From NCBI RefSeq assembly GCF_932526225.1, contig NC_064040.1, positions 8,637,865 through 8,701,864 of the forward strand: a stretch of 64,000 bases of DNA, in the 5' to 3' direction. Made by a program: the position numbers and the translations under genes. This document shows positions 12,271 to 25,363 of the stretch, in pieces; the first letter of the stretch is position 1, and each line of letters starts with the position of its first letter. Under the pieces are notes generated by a model that worked only from the letters and a program-made list of their open reading frames with translations, searched no databases and was not told where the DNA came from. This DNA is from Nematostella vectensis. Taxonomy: Eukaryota; Cnidaria; Anthozoa; Actiniaria; Edwardsiidae.

Positions 12271-12641
12271 ACAAATACAGCTACTAAGAACGATTTTAGA
12301 ACAATCTAAGAACAGTTATAGGTAATTACCTCGTAATGCAATATTAAATTCCCAAACTTAAGTACTCCCCATATCACAAATAAGGAGCCCCTTTCCCCTT
12401 GTACTATATTTTCCCACTCTTCTTGGGCCCTTTTGCGTTTCTGGCATAGTATATGCTGGATATGATGTAGATTGTGGGTTGTTAAAGTGCAATATCAGAT
12501 GCGAGGATGTTATTTTTGCTAGAGGACCTTGCAATCTTGAAATGCAGGTGCAGGTTATGTATGTGTGTTATTGTAGGTTCAGCATCTGTTTCGTATCACT
12601 CTTATCACTCACAAAATACAACATTGATATGATGCCTATGA

Positions 12642-12647
12642 AATAAA
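12642..12647 (+). terminator. Poly(A) signal of the caspase gene
   Basis: An AATAAA lies about 370 bp after the caspase stop codon. Confidence 0.55.
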
Positions 12648-12929
12648 AAAGGCTGATCTTTTTTTTTTATTAGAATCTCCTATTTTTGTCTACTAAAAGA
12701 TGGAAAATATTAAAAGAAAGGCTCATAAGAATAGAGTTCCTCCTTGAAGGGGATTATTTATTTTGGAGCACCATCCCTCCCCTCCTTTCCCTTAGCATCA
12801 GCCTTCCTTGGGACATCGATGGTAATCCTCCTACTCTCTCCTCTTGGCTCAAAATGCAAGATGGCACCGAACGTAGCGGGATTTCCACGATAATAATAGC
12901 AAAGACAACTGCAAGCACACACCCTTATC

Positions 12930-15080
12930 CCTAGCACATCTGATACTAGTCCCTCTACCCCTAGTACATCTGATACTAGTCCCCCTACCCCTGGCACATC
13001 TGATACTAGTCCCTCTACCCCTGGTACATCTGATACTAGTCCCTCTACCCCTGGCACATCTGATACTAGTCCCTCTACCCCTGGCACATCTGATACTAGT
13101 CCCCCTACCCCTGGCACATCTGATACTAGTCCCCCTACCCCTGGTACATTTGATAGTAGCCCCCCTACCCCTGGTACATCTGATACTAGTCCCCCTACAC
13201 CTGGCACATCTGATACTAGTCCCCCTACCCCTGGCACATCTGATACTAGTCCCCCTACCCCTGATACATTTGATACTGGTCCCCCTACCCCTGGTACATC
13301 TAATACTAGTCCCCCTACCCCTGGCACATCCAATACTAGTCCCCCTACCCCTGGTACATGTGATACTGGTCCCCCTATCCCTGGTACATCTGATACTAGT
13401 CCCCCTACCCCTGGCACATCTAATACTAGTCCCCCTACCCCTGGTACATTTGATACTAGTCCCCCTACCCCTGGTACATCTGATACTAGTCCCCCTACAC
13501 CTGGCACATCTGATACTAGTCCCCCTACACCGGGGATATCTGATACTAGTCCCTCTACCCCTGGCACATCTGATACTAGTCCCTCTACCCCTGGAACATC
13601 TGATACTAGTCCCCTACCCCTGGTACATCTGATACTAGTCCCCCTACCCCTGGTACATCTTATACTACTCGCCCTACCCCTGGTACATCTGATACTAGTC
13701 CCCTACCCCTGGTACATCTGATACTAGTCCCCCTACCCCTGGTACATCTGATACTAGTCCCCCTACCCCTGGCACATCTGATACTAGTCCCCCTACCCCT
13801 GGCACATCTGATACTAGTCCCCCTACCCCTGGTACATGTGATACTAGTCCCCCTACCCCTGGCACATCTGATACTAGTCCCCCTATCCCTGGTACATGTG
13901 ATACTAGCCCCCCTACCCCTGGCACATCTGATACTAGTCCCCCTATCCCTGGCACATGTGATACTAGCCCCCTTACCCCTGGCACATGTGATACTAGCCC
14001 CCCTACCCCTGGCACATCTTATATTAGTCCCCCTACCCCTGGCACATCTGATACTAGTCCCCCTACCCCTGGCACATCTGATACTAATCCCCCTACCCCT
14101 GGGATATCTGATACTAATCCCCCTACCCCTGGCACATCTGATACTAGTCCCCCTACCCCGGGGATATCTGATACTAGTCCCTCTACCCCTGACACATCTG
14201 ATACTAGTCCCCCTACCCCTGGCACATCTGATACTGGTCCCCCTACCCCTGGTACATCTGATACTAATCCCCCTACCCCTGGGATATCTGATACTAGTCC
14301 CTCTACCCCTGGCACATCTGATACTAGTCCCCCTATCCCTGGCACATCTGATACTAGTCCCCCAACCCCTGGCACATCTGATACTAGTCCCACTACCCCT
14401 GGCACATCTGATACTAGTCCCTCTACCCCTGGCACATCTGATAGTAGTCCCCCTACCCCTGGCACATCTAATACTAGTCCCCCTACCCCTGGCACATCTG
14501 ATACTAGTCCCCCTACCCCTGGGATATCTAATACTAGTCCCCCTACCCCTGGCACATCTGATACTAGTCCCCCTATCCCTGGCACATCTGATACTAGTCC
14601 CCCTACCCCTGGCACATCTGATACTAGTCCCACTACCCCTGGCACACCTGATACTGCTCCCCCTATCCCTGGCACATCTGATACTAGTCCCCCTACCCCT
14701 GGCACATCTGATACTAGTCCCCCTACCCCTGGCACATCTGATACTAGTCCCCCTACCCCTGGCACATCTGATACTAGTCCCCCTACCCCTGGCACATCTG
14801 ATACTAGTCCCTCTACCCCTGGCACATCTGATACTAGTCCCCCTACCCCTGGGATATCTGATACTAATCCCCCTACCCCTGGGATATCTGATACTAGTCC
14901 CCCTACCCCTGGCACATGTGATACTAGTCCCCCTACCCCTGGTACATCTGATACTAGTTCCCCTACCCCTGGCACATGTGATACTAGTCCCCCTACCCCT
15001 GGCACATCTGATACTAGTCCCTCTACCCCTGGCACATCTGATACTAGTCCCCCTACCCCTGGGATATCTGATACTAATCT
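12930..15080. repeat. 30-bp minisatellite, about 70 copies
   Basis: The unit is ggcacatctgatactagt-ccccctacccct, with variants ggtacat, gggatat, ctctacc and acatgtg. Each unit contains actagt. Because 30 is a multiple of three, several frames stay open and give artificial proteins such as (PLPLAHLILV)n and, on the other strand, (PGVGGLVSDV)n. Two units are 29 bp (13591-13619 and 13681-13709), which breaks every frame, and no splice structure or start supports coding. It lies between the caspase gene and the 3' end of the collagen-like gene. Confidence 0.95.
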
Positions 15081-15712
15081 GGCATATTAGATGCCAATTC
15101 CCTACTGCCGGCTATGGGATACATGTTATGGAATCTTAGATAAACATCATAGAATCTGGGATATACGTCTGGGATATACGAATCTGGAACCTGGGGTACA
15201 AGTCAAATGACAAAGAAAGCAAAGACCGTATTTCCATTTATTAGCTATGTACATCTGATACTAGTCCCTCTACCCCTGGCACATCTGATACTAGTCCCCC
15301 TACCCCTGGGATATCTGATACTGGTCCCCCTACCCCTGGTACATCTAATACTAGTCCCCCTACCCCTGGCACATCTGATACTAGTCCCCCTACCCCTGGT
15401 ACATCTGATACTAGTCCCCCTACCCCTGGCACATGTGATACTAGTCCCCCTACCCCTGGCACATCTAATACTAGTCCCCCTACCCCTGGCACATCTGATA
15501 CTAGTCCCCCTACCCCTGGGATATCTGATACTAATCTGGCATATTAGATGCCAATTCCCTACTGCCGGCTATGGGATACATGTTATGGAATCTTAGATAA
15601 ACATCATAGAATCTGGGATATACGTCTGGGATATACGAATCTGGAACCTGGGGTACAAGTCAAATGACAGAGAAAGCAAAGACCGTATTTCCATTTATTA
15701 GCTATGTACACT
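15061..15712. repeat. Higher-order duplication at the edge of the minisatellite
   Basis: A roughly 190-bp non-repeat block (gggatatctgatactaatctg through ttattagctatgtaca) occurs at 15061-15255 and again from about 15518. About ten more 30-bp units lie between. The two blocks are almost identical, implying a recent duplication with a period of about 457 bp. Confidence 0.9.
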
Positions 15713-16395
15713 ATGTATTGATTACTGGTATAATATATAATACTACCTTCTTCGCACAGCGAAGGTTTTTATGAAAGTATATTTACACAATAAATCACGA
15801 TAACTAAAACCTGTCCCTTCCCTCCCGTCCTATAGGAGTAGAACTGGAAATTTGTCTTTCTATGGTAATCGTTACCGTACTTATATTACTTTTATTAGTT
15901 TGCAGGGGCGGCGGACGTGGAGAAAATTGCTTGGGGATGCGATTTTTTTTAGATGAACGCGCGGTTTACATATACCTAAATATGTATCAAGCGTTACATG
16001 TATGAATCGATTGCTTGATAAATGACGATATTATTCATTTTTTAAGTTGTTTGTATTTAGTCAAACCCAGAAACCCCCGGGGACCCCCTCCCTCTCTTGA
16101 AAATTCTATCAGTCAAACCTTAAATATAAACACTTTTAAATTCTAAGATGGATATGTTCATTCTTGGCCTTTTTACTGGCTCATAGTACGAAATCGTTAA
16201 AAGTTAAAAAAAAGCTCTTAATTAGGATTATTAGGATATTTTGCTTATTAGATTAACAGCAATGGAATGTATTTTGAGGAATACATTCTCTCAGGTGGTT
16301 TGCCCTGTAGGTAAGGTGGGATTACTGTAATTAAATCCAATCTAATATGGCGTTTTACTAGGCCAGGGCGTTTGTCTGAGACCACCGTGCTGTGG
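15713..16395. other. Downstream of the collagen-like gene
   Basis: Nothing coding is recognised. It should contain the 3' untranslated region of the minus-strand gene ending at 16396. Confidence 0.4.
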
Positions 16396-19300
16396 TCACA
16401 CCAATCTCGGGCACAGCCAGTAATGGAGGTAACACTTGATTAAGGAGGTGCCAGATGGAGGAGGAAAGAGCTTCGACTGGCCCTTACACGTGCAAATAAA
16501 GTTCTTTCCCACCACCCTCAGGTTATGTTCCTGCGCCCCTTCAGTAGAGCATGATGCGCCTATCAGAACGTAGTCCTGCGAAAAACAAAACGGGTTGAGT
16601 TTGGTTAGGTTAACAGAGTAACCGGAGCCGTAGCTCTCTGGGACACAATACAGAAACATTAAGAAAATATTCGGGGCACAGCCACGCCCCTACTGGTCAT
16701 TTCCTTGAACTCGAATTTGTGTCACTAGTGAGTTGAAGTTATTCTCCCTTGTTTCCAGTCTTCTCGGATAAGGACACTAAACCGGAGGTCCCGTCTCTTC
16801 AAGCTGCACTACACTAACCTGAACCTGAAAGGACGTAAAGGAACAACGGGGACGCAATAAACCCTCTGGCAGTGACCACCCCCAGTGACAGTGCTTACAA
16901 TGCTTACGAGGGCCATATGTTAGAAAACTGTGTATTCGGTTAATATCCTACCCTCGATAAACAGGGATTACTGTATTGTTTTGTTGTTGTATTGTTGCAT
17001 ACATTTTGAAAAAAAAAATTTTTTTTTGGGGGGGGGGGGTGGACTTTGTGCCCCAGTGCCCCACCCCTGGTGTTACCCTGGCAACCAAACCCATTTCCGT
17101 AAGGTACATGGTAAAGCTTTCATTATTTCAAAGAGTCAGCCTCCATTTTGTCATACTAGCAAAACATCAAGTAGGAGAAAGTTGGTATTTCCATCGACTA
17201 ATTTGGAGAAGGTGTTGTGGTATTTTCGAGATTGAATCTAGGAAATAAATTTAAAAAAACTGGGTTTAGAAATTTCTTTACAATCTTTGTCTATCGCGAA
17301 TAAGTCGCGACCTCTTTACTAGTGAAATTGTTCTCTTACCAAAGGCTCTATTTGATTGACAGCCACATCTGACCCAGCGCCTTGCGCCTTGCCGTCATTC
17401 ATTTCTGTCTTATATTCACACGCGCTGAAATTAGCGGGACCTGGGGGGCCACGGGTCCCATTCAGCCCCGGAGGGCCCATATCCCCTGGAGGTCCCGGTG
17501 GCCCAGAGGTGCCATTGACTCCAGGAAGTCCCTCTTTCTCGGATAGGGCCTTGATCTGTAAACAATCATCAAAGCGATTTAATTAATAAAAAGTAAATTC
17601 ATAATCTGCGACCCATTATCTTGGCAGACAAAACAGTAAACGCAAAACAGAAAATTTTAATCCGGCTTTCGAATAGTTTTTATTTTATTGATATCGTTTT
17701 ATAATGGATCAATCTCCCACCTCAGTACTGTCACTCGTCACGCTATCGTCACGCAACTCGATGTTCCCTTATCATGGAACATTTATGATTTTCACTTCAC
17801 CACGTAATCTCCACTCAGCTCTATCCCACCCCAACGGAATAAAAAATTCCCCGTCCCCACATTATAGTAACGCTTTGTTGTATACCCAGTATTTTAAAAA
17901 ATTAAAGGAAAATGATAGGGAAAGGAGGGGCTTGGCTGTGCCCCCCCCTTCAATCTTCCTTTATCTTTATGTTTCTGTATTGTGTCCCTCACAATCGTAC
18001 ATGCCCTGCTACGGCTCAGACTACAGACTGTACTGGAAGTTTTTGGGAATGGGGTTTCTCATCCACAAGAAGCATATTCAAATCGTATTCACCTGTGAAC
18101 GTCGGATACATGTGGACTGGAGGCGTGTAGGGGAAAAATTCCTTTTTCTAGAACCTCCAGATACACGGGAACGGGTTTTTTGGCCTTACCTGTTCATTTA
18201 ATGTTATATTGACGCTTTGTAGCCGGGTTATCAGATCACTGTCAAACGCACGTAGCTCATCAGACGCTTGGGTTATCTGTGTTAAGAAAAAATAGACTAA
18301 TTATCTAAGTTGTCACCTAATAGTGATCAGTACCCAGCAGGGTGTGTACTGATTCCCTCAATAGGTGACTCGTACAAAGCAATCTCGTGCCTTTTTGAGT
18401 AGCAAACTCGATCACGCCAAAAAAAAAAAAAAACAGAAAAACAGAAAAATAAAATATTTCTATAAAATTAGGCCCTTTCTGATATAAAAATTTTTTTTGC
18501 TGATTCGTAAGCGCTGAATAAGTTGCTCTATTTGTTGTCGTTATGTTGCCGCCTGACACCCAAAAAGTCAAATGATTTCAAGTCGCCTATTCAATCTGAA
18601 GTGGTCAGAGGCGGCGGCAAAAAACTGAGAAAGTTTTAGATTTCAGAGTTAAGGAGTGGGGGGCCAGAATCGTTCATGTAAATTAAAATACATTTACCGT
18701 CAGTGTGCTTCGGCTTGCCACTTACCTTGGCTTTAAAAAGGTTTTCGATAGACGCAAGTGTTATGCTTCCATTAACGTCTTTGAGATCCAGGCCTTGGTT
18801 ACTATTATTCTGCTGTAAACACATATGCAACTTTCAGTCTTGACGTTTTACGATACTATGCCAAACATTAACCCATACTATGCAAAACATTAGGGTCTAA
18901 CGGGTGGGATTATAGAAATTTGTAGTCTTCGCCTTATAAATGTCGATTATATTTTTCTCATCTGTAGCATCCTCCCCCTTCCCAGGCAACACCCTTACGA
19001 GGAGCCCCTTGGGGAAAATAAATAAGTATAATATTTTGATATTATATTACTTACCAATAGCGCCTGAAGGATCGTCAAGTTCTGTTGTATTTGCGCCAGT
19101 CTTTGAGAAATTTGTTCATCTGAGGTGGAGTAGGCCTGGGCCGAGGAACCTACTGTAAAAGATATATATCAGACGATATAAATATGTATATATATAGTGC
19201 TCGACTTTGTAGGAGCTTATATAGTTGAGCAATGAACGACTTAGTTCATCCAGGTAAAAATGTTTAATACAGGCTTGTTTCGTGGGTCAACCGTAAGGTC

Positions 19301-22026
19301 GATCCACTCCTCAGTTAAACCTTTCACAACTGTGACATCAATTAACAATTAGACTAAGAGTTCGAGTTTTCTATGAGTAAGCATTAAACTCCCATATATT
19401 ATTTGTCGATTAAAAGAAAAAATACATATTCTGCAAACCGAGTATCGTCTCATACGCGAGTACGCGCTCCACAACACCTGTCAAAGAGTTTGATGGAAAG
19501 ACAAATATATATATATATATATAATTTCTCGGATAGGACAACATTTCGGGGAACGGCTGTATATGCAAATCGTGCCGATTTCGAGATTTTTATCTTAATA
19601 TAAAAATATCGCTTCCACTTAACTTCCATAAAAACAAAAAAAATTGATTTCCAAGAAGAGTGAATCTAGCGGAATCCGATAAAGCACAGAGGTATTAATA
19701 AAATCTGAAATATGTACGAAAATCGCGCCGAAACAAGTCTTCTGTAGGGAACTTAATATAAGTTGTTTCGTTTTTTATGAGAACGTCTTATTTTCAGTTG
19801 AGGATGGGCGATTCTTATTTTTGTAGCATTTTGAGGCTGACTATGTTTTTACGATGTTCTTAAATTTTAGTTAAAAATATAATACCCAAAAAATTATCAT
19901 TATTTAAAAAAATATAATACCAAAAAATAACATGAAAAAACTATAGCAATAATTTTTAAGATTGTTATTATGAATGCCATCGATTCTGCATTTTAGAACG
20001 CATCAGACCATATTGACTGCACGATTCAGTTGTATGCGACTTGTCTACGACACCTCTACAACTCGAGTCGTAGAGTGTAAATCAGCCTACGACACCGCTA
20101 AGATGCTCGACTACGCAAGTCGTAGTGTGTAATTTAGGGCTAAGACATGTCGTAGGCAGATCGGATACGATTAAAATTGTGCTTCAAATTGTTCTTAAAA
20201 TTTGGTGAAAACTCAGGCTGGACGTGCTTATAAAAACAGGTGTTTTAAAAAAAGTGTATGCACAAAGCAGGGCATGCTAATAAAAAAAATCACAGAAAAT
20301 GAAAATTCTGTTGTTACGAACGACAACAAAGTCAATACATGCTCGCGGTCTTATAAAATGATCGAAAATAAATAAGAGACAGACAAGTCAACGAATATCT
20401 GGTGTGTTTATTTTGACGACAAAGAGCCAGATTAAAAAGCCCGAAGATTTCGAAACTTTACTTTGGGGTTACGCTTATTACCATATGCTAATAAACCAGG
20501 AACTCGAGACAACGCCAGCCAGACGGCACTCCTTCTACGGAATGTATTAAACGAAAGAAAAACGCGCTCGTGTTTCTGTGTGTCTCGTAAGATGAAAACA
20601 CGATCTGTATGCTGTAAAATTAGTATAACCAGGGAAGTGTATAACTGAATGACGGAAGAACAATATTTAGTGTTAATCGTTTTACTGTTCATGGGCAGTG
20701 GTCCAGAACATGAAAAGATCAAATGAATTCATTCATTGCATCACCATCACCGCTGAAACACCGACGAAACTCTCTGCCTAAGCAATTTGTGTAAAACAGA
20801 TAATATTAAGGCCTGGGATGCGTTACTTTTCTTTACGTGGCCGCTTTGAGGCACGTTTAAACGTTTTCTGTAAAAAACGCCGAAACCAAAATAGCAACAC
20901 GACTAAACGAATTTTAATTACGAAATGTCAACTATAATACTTATTTATCCTATTTAGAAGAACATTTATTGGAACCCTAAAAAGATTTTTCCAGGAGCAT
21001 TTTAGATAATAACATTATAGTGTAAAACGCGCTGTTTTTCGGGGTAAAATGACTTACTGTCTATAGAGATAGGTTCGAATTGGTAGTCAAAGAGAACAAC
21101 AACCCGCTTGATTATTATATACAACACATTTGGTGAATAAAGACAAGAAAATGTCTTTCTGTTGCGAAATCCTCGCGGTGCTTTGATCCAACCAGTAGCG
21201 ACAGGTTGGAGAAAGACACCAAGGAACACCCGCCATTGCAGCTGAAACACCACATGCGTAACATGAATATTTGATGCCACATCCTCGCCTCTGAGCCATA
21301 GGGGGGGACGCATTGATGCTATGCATGGATGTGCTAGCAAATAAGTTGTTACTACTCGCTACTACCCAACATTACGGCAACACCCCAAAAATATATTCAA
21401 AAGCCGCGTAAACGCCTCGCATGAGTTACAAGACTTTTGAATGTATATCTCCCCGGGTGCGCGGATTACGCAGTTGTACATATCAGGAACCTTCTAGTAT
21501 ACGCGCCCAATGATCTCTAGTAATCTATCTTACCTTTTGTGTTAGTGCGATTATTACAATGGCAACTCGGTCCTAAGATACCCAAAATCATAAGTACGAC
21601 TAACACAGACGCAGTCAGAGACAACAGTAGCACGATATATAGTACGACTCGGTGGCAAAGAGGTTCACGACTGTTATATGTAAAGCCTGTCGTAAGGGAT
21701 TCGTCCGATGTCGACATATTCCGTACGCAATTCGGAGCGTTCTTTAAGGGCCTTAGCGCCAATGTAGAAGGCTCGTATATATTATTCGCTTTTCTCCTCG
21801 GCCCCGTATGGCCATTAGTTAGACTCTGTTGCGCCATACGCGCAGGGTCCTCGTAGTTGTGGTCCTCCATGCCGGTTTGATCGCCATCAAACATCGACGA
21901 AGTCATAGATGGTGTTAGCAATCTCTGATTCGAGCTTAAGCTAGGATTGGGCACAAAATGAACCTCTGGTCTGTTATTCGGGTAACCGAATCGTCTTTGG
22001 TCCATGAGATCTGATCGTCTAGACAT
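16396..22026 (-). CDS. Type II transmembrane collagen-like protein, isoform A (386 aa)
   Basis: Minus-strand exons: 22026-21534, 19152-19055, 18812-18726, 18276-18190, 17555-17340 and 16575-16396. All have GT-AG borders and matching phases. Exon 1 encodes a cytoplasmic tail of about 130 residues, one membrane helix (VVLYIVLLLSLTASVLVVLM) and a short Cys-containing juxtamembrane piece. The next three exons encode a Gln/Leu-rich extracellular segment likely to form a coiled coil (DEQISQRLAQIQQNLTIL), with NxT sites. Exon 5 contains about 13 Gly-X-Y triplets, from GLPGVNG to GPPGPA. The last exon is a compact six-Cys domain ending HYWLCPRLV. Likely a trimeric cell-surface collagen. The terminal domain is not a named family I can assign. 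The exon 3 acceptor is cagcag, a possible NAGNAG choice. Confidence 0.8.
16735..16885. repeat. Dispersed repeat, copy 1 (inverted copy at 57418)
   Basis: The block cttctcggataaggacacta, aagctgcactacactaacctga and ggcagtgaccacc reappears as its reverse complement at 57418-57548. It has no coding capacity and its class is unknown. It lies inside the last intron of the collagen-like gene. Confidence 0.7.
19218..19341. repeat. Dispersed repeat of about 125 bp, copy 1
   Basis: The sequence from tatatagttgagcaatgaac through gtttcgtgggtcaaccgtaa to cacaactgtgacatc is over 90% identical by eye to 26288-26412, in the same orientation. Neither copy has coding capacity. They lie in the first intron and upstream of the same gene. 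Confidence 0.8.
20016..20170. repeat. Fragment of a tacgac-rich inverted-repeat family
   Basis: The stretch contains repeated tacgac/gtcgta motifs (cgactcgta-gagtgtaaatca, gcaagtcgtagtgtgtaatt, taagacatgtcgtagg). A related sequence, in reverse complement, is at 59405-59495 (ctacgactatcgcatgcgac, ttagctctgatttagacac). Probably a decayed MITE. Confidence 0.5.
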
Positions 22027-23493
22027 ATTCACGTTTCTTGGTTTAGTCTTGGTCACCTGTAGAACGTTCACGCATAGCTTTCACGATGTAAACTTTACGC
22101 CTCAAAGCCGCGTGTTGTGTTTATGAATGAAGACTACGTACGCGGGAAATCACTGCACTGTGATTGGCTGGTTTCACTTCGCAGTACTGAGACGCCTCAC
22201 GTTCGCCGTTCTACGTCAGATCAGGCGATTTGCGGGGGATGAAAAATGCGAGAGCGCACATTTGCCAAAATGACAATCTCAATAAAATTTCGCCATGCCA
22301 ACCTAAAACTAACTCGCCCTTGTATGTCTCTAATTAAATATCTTCTCGTTTTAAAAATAACTTTGATACGAAGGTGTTTCTTTGTTTCTCACCTTACACC
22401 GACCCTAGTTTCTTCACGAAACTGCAGGCTCATGCGGTATTTTGTTTTTGTGAAACATATTTAACTATGATTTTTTCGCTATATTTTTTTTCATGAAGAG
22501 CCTCAAGGAATTTGTGCGATTCAAAAAATGTAAATACATTCAGAACAGGAAGTGTTTTTAATTAAATGGTGATCACACATTGTTTGAAAATACCAATAGC
22601 ATACAAATAAATTATATATTTTTATTGTTCGCTATTCGAATTATCTTGATCTTTAATGGTCGATTTTTCGACTGGGTCCAACAAGCTTCAACCAAATATA
22701 TAAATATAAAAAATAAATAAATTATTTTCAATAAAAAGGGGTTTGTTTTAGCAGTTTATTTGGGACTTCCGTTTTTCGTTCGTGTTCTTTTGTAGTGAAT
22801 TTAGTGGTCTTATAATGTAGCGGAATCAACATATTGGATGTGGTTGGAAAGCTATCTTTCATATTGAGGAGGCAATTAATTTGCAGCAAGTCAGTCAGTC
22901 GAGCCACAACCATCAGAATATGACACGCAGATACAATAAGACGAGACGATTTACGACACAATTGTCCTTAGACAATCATGATCGTTCCATTAACGAGACT
23001 GGTTACCAGTCCAAAAATAAAGCTGAGTTCACATTCGCCGCGTTATCTTAGGCCGCTTTCGTTTCTATGGATACGACTAAGGAGGCCAAGCTTGCCTTCT
23101 CCCTGCCTCCACTCTTACTAAGTTACATATGACTTCAGGCTTTGGTAACATAGTTGGGTAATGACATATGACAGGTCAGTAACGAACTTTCCAAAACAAG
23201 CCGAGCAAATTATAACCCTTAGAAACGATGGGGCAACAAAACTAGCCTAAAAAATATCAAGCAAGAAAAAATATAAGTTTCTTCCCATCAGATATCAAGT
23301 GGACAGTCTCTTGATAAAACATTCGCAATATAGCTCGTCGCTGCTAAACTAAGTTAGAAGGCCAATCACGCCGCCATTTTTTCTGCTAAACGCCGAGTGA
23401 CTCGAAGAATCCAGAAGTTCCATTTTATTTCATTCGGCTAATTCAAGCCGATGGAACCAATATATTTTCAATGAAATATCGTCAATAACACAT

Positions 23494-23765
23494 CAGGGGC
23501 GGATCCAGGATTTAAAAATGGGGGGTGGATAATGGCCGGCCAGACGGCCTATAACTGATCCAGTGGTTCTTGATAGGTCGCTACATAGATCTTACAATTC
23601 TTCAAGCTGAATTGGATTTGTCGCGTCAGCAAAGTCAAGCTGGCAAAGGAAAATAGACAGTACCTCCCGTCCCTCAGACGTTTGTTTTCTTCAAACGAAG
23701 TGACTTTTCGTTTTTTTTTACTCAAACGGGGGGGGGATATCCAACCCCCCCTGTATCCGCCTCTG
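23494..23765. repeat. Short transposon-like element, copy B
   Basis: The reverse complement matches the element at 4423-4700. The ends are aggggcggatccaggattta and cctgtatccgcctctgc. Confidence 0.75.
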
Positions 23766-23912
23766 CGCATAAGACTTCATTTGTAGATTATTATTTTAAA
23801 GATTCCTTGCAAATAAACCGCTGTATTATCAATGATAAACAATGAAAAAAGAGTGGTTGATCGACATTCTGTCGAATCAGATAAAGGCAGAGATATCCTG
23901 TCTGTTATAGCC

Positions 23913-24235
23913 CCAGGCCCGTAGCCAGGATTTTGAGCGGGGTGGTTCGTTTTCTCTTCATTTGAGCGGACCAAATTTCCGGCATACCCCTCTCCTCGCC
24001 TTATTACATTAGGCAAGCAATGGCAAGCAATAAATTCAATCTTGTATTTAAAATGCTATTAATAGAGTGCTTTTCAACAGTTCAACATATAGCGATAATA
24101 AAAAAGATAAGACATATTGATGTGTATGGTATATCTAGCCAAACGTTATATTTTTGTTTGTTTGCTCTGAGCGGACCTTCAAGCCGGGTGGGGGGGTTCG
24201 TCCGAACCCCTTGAACCCCCCCTGGCTACGGGTCT
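23913..24235. repeat. Inverted-repeat element of about 320 bp
   Basis: The ends are ggcccgtagccaggattttg and cctggctacgggtctg, followed inward by ggggtggttcg and its mirror cgaaccccttg. It lies in the large first intron of isoform B of the collagen-like gene. Confidence 0.65.
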
Positions 24236-24525
24236 GAGCCGTATGTTAATTTGCGACTGTTATATAACTACGTAAATGGAAAAAAATTTCAATCGAATTT
24301 CAATATGAAAACTATTTTTTTGACCATTGCACTTTTGTAAGGATTCGCGTTACTAGACATGACAAGAAAGAAACATATAATGGTATAAAGGCCATTTATA
24401 ACAAAGAAAAAAGATCACAAAATCGACAAAATAATAACAGAAGAAGAGAATAAAGCAAACTTATCACAAAAACAAACAGACCGCTGAATGAAGGTTTATA
24501 CTAAGCTGACTAAGAGTATACCTAC

Positions 24526-25363
24526 CATCTTCTGTAGTTTTGCCAGGCAGAGTTCTTGTGAGAACAAGAATAACGAGGAGCAGTGATAACAATGAACAGA
24601 GTAAAACCAATCCTAGACAGACTCGGGCTAGCAAAGCTTCTCTCCATCCTCGTCGACACCCGCTCTGTGATTCCACATCCTGCAAATCTTTCCAGTTCTT
24701 AGTTGGGTCATTTCCTTTTGTTGACCCCTCATACAGTTTGTTTTTCTTCTTCCTGGGATGGCTCCCATATGCAGGGTTCGATACAGCAATCTTGGCGTCT
24801 GCTATGGATTGGTAGACGTCGATCGGGTATTTGTGTTTATTGAAGACATCTGCTGGAGTCTCATAATCACTCGAGCGGTGCCTGGGTTTTCCTTTTACTT
24901 CTTCGTATCCCTCATACCCCGGGTTAAGGTAGCTTTTATCTGCGGGTGGAAGAGGCGGTAACTCCCCCAGTTCGTTATCCGCAGAGTCCATAGCATACGG
25001 ACTAAAGACTCTATCGTGTGATCGACGATCCAGGCTCATTGTTGAATAAGCTCGACCATCACGATCAGTGAACGACAACGGAGGTGGCTCTTCATCACAA
25101 CTTTTGGCATGTGGTAAAGATGGAAGTCGGCCCCTGACGGAGTCCATGGCGTAAGGACTGAATTTCCTATCGTGCGATCGGTTATCTAAGCTCATTGTCG
25201 AGTAAGCGCGACCTTCTTGGTCAGTGAATGAGTTAGATGGCTGATCTTGATCATCTAAAGTCAAACCCGAATTCTCGTAGCCGGACAGCTCCTTCATGGC
25301 GAGTCCAGCGGTACTGGTATCGTCAGATGAGGGAGCTGGGGTTCTTATTCGCAAATTTGACAT
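24526..25363 (-). CDS. Alternative first exon of the collagen-like gene (isoform B), or partial paralogue
   Basis: This exon starts at an ATG at 25363 and encodes about 279 residues: a long cytoplasmic region and one membrane helix (CLGLVLLCSLLSLLLVILVL) near the end. The cytoplasmic part holds an internal duplication of SFTD-x-GRAYSTMSLD-RSHDR-FSPYAMDS. It ends in phase 1 at a gatG|gtaggt donor, the same phase as exon 1 of isoform A, so it can join in frame to the exon at 19152-19055. I see no other collagen, coiled-coil or Cys-rich exons between 22.1 and 24.5 kb. The simplest reading is two promoters feeding one extracellular module, giving about 501 residues. A broken tandem duplicate is the alternative. 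Confidence 0.65.

Noticed and set aside
12930-15080. CRISPR-like array
   Set aside because: Units are directly tandem with no unique spacers, and the context is clearly animal nuclear DNA.
12930-15596. Long open frames such as (PLPLAHLILV)n and (PGVGGLVSDV)n, and the mucin-like GTSDTSPPTP frame
   Set aside because: They come from a 30-bp minisatellite. Several frames on both strands are open at once, two 29-bp units break every frame, and no start, splice or domain evidence exists.
17704-18201. Plus-strand 165-codon frame
   Set aside because: It lies antisense over an intron of the collagen-like gene and shows no motif or splice support.
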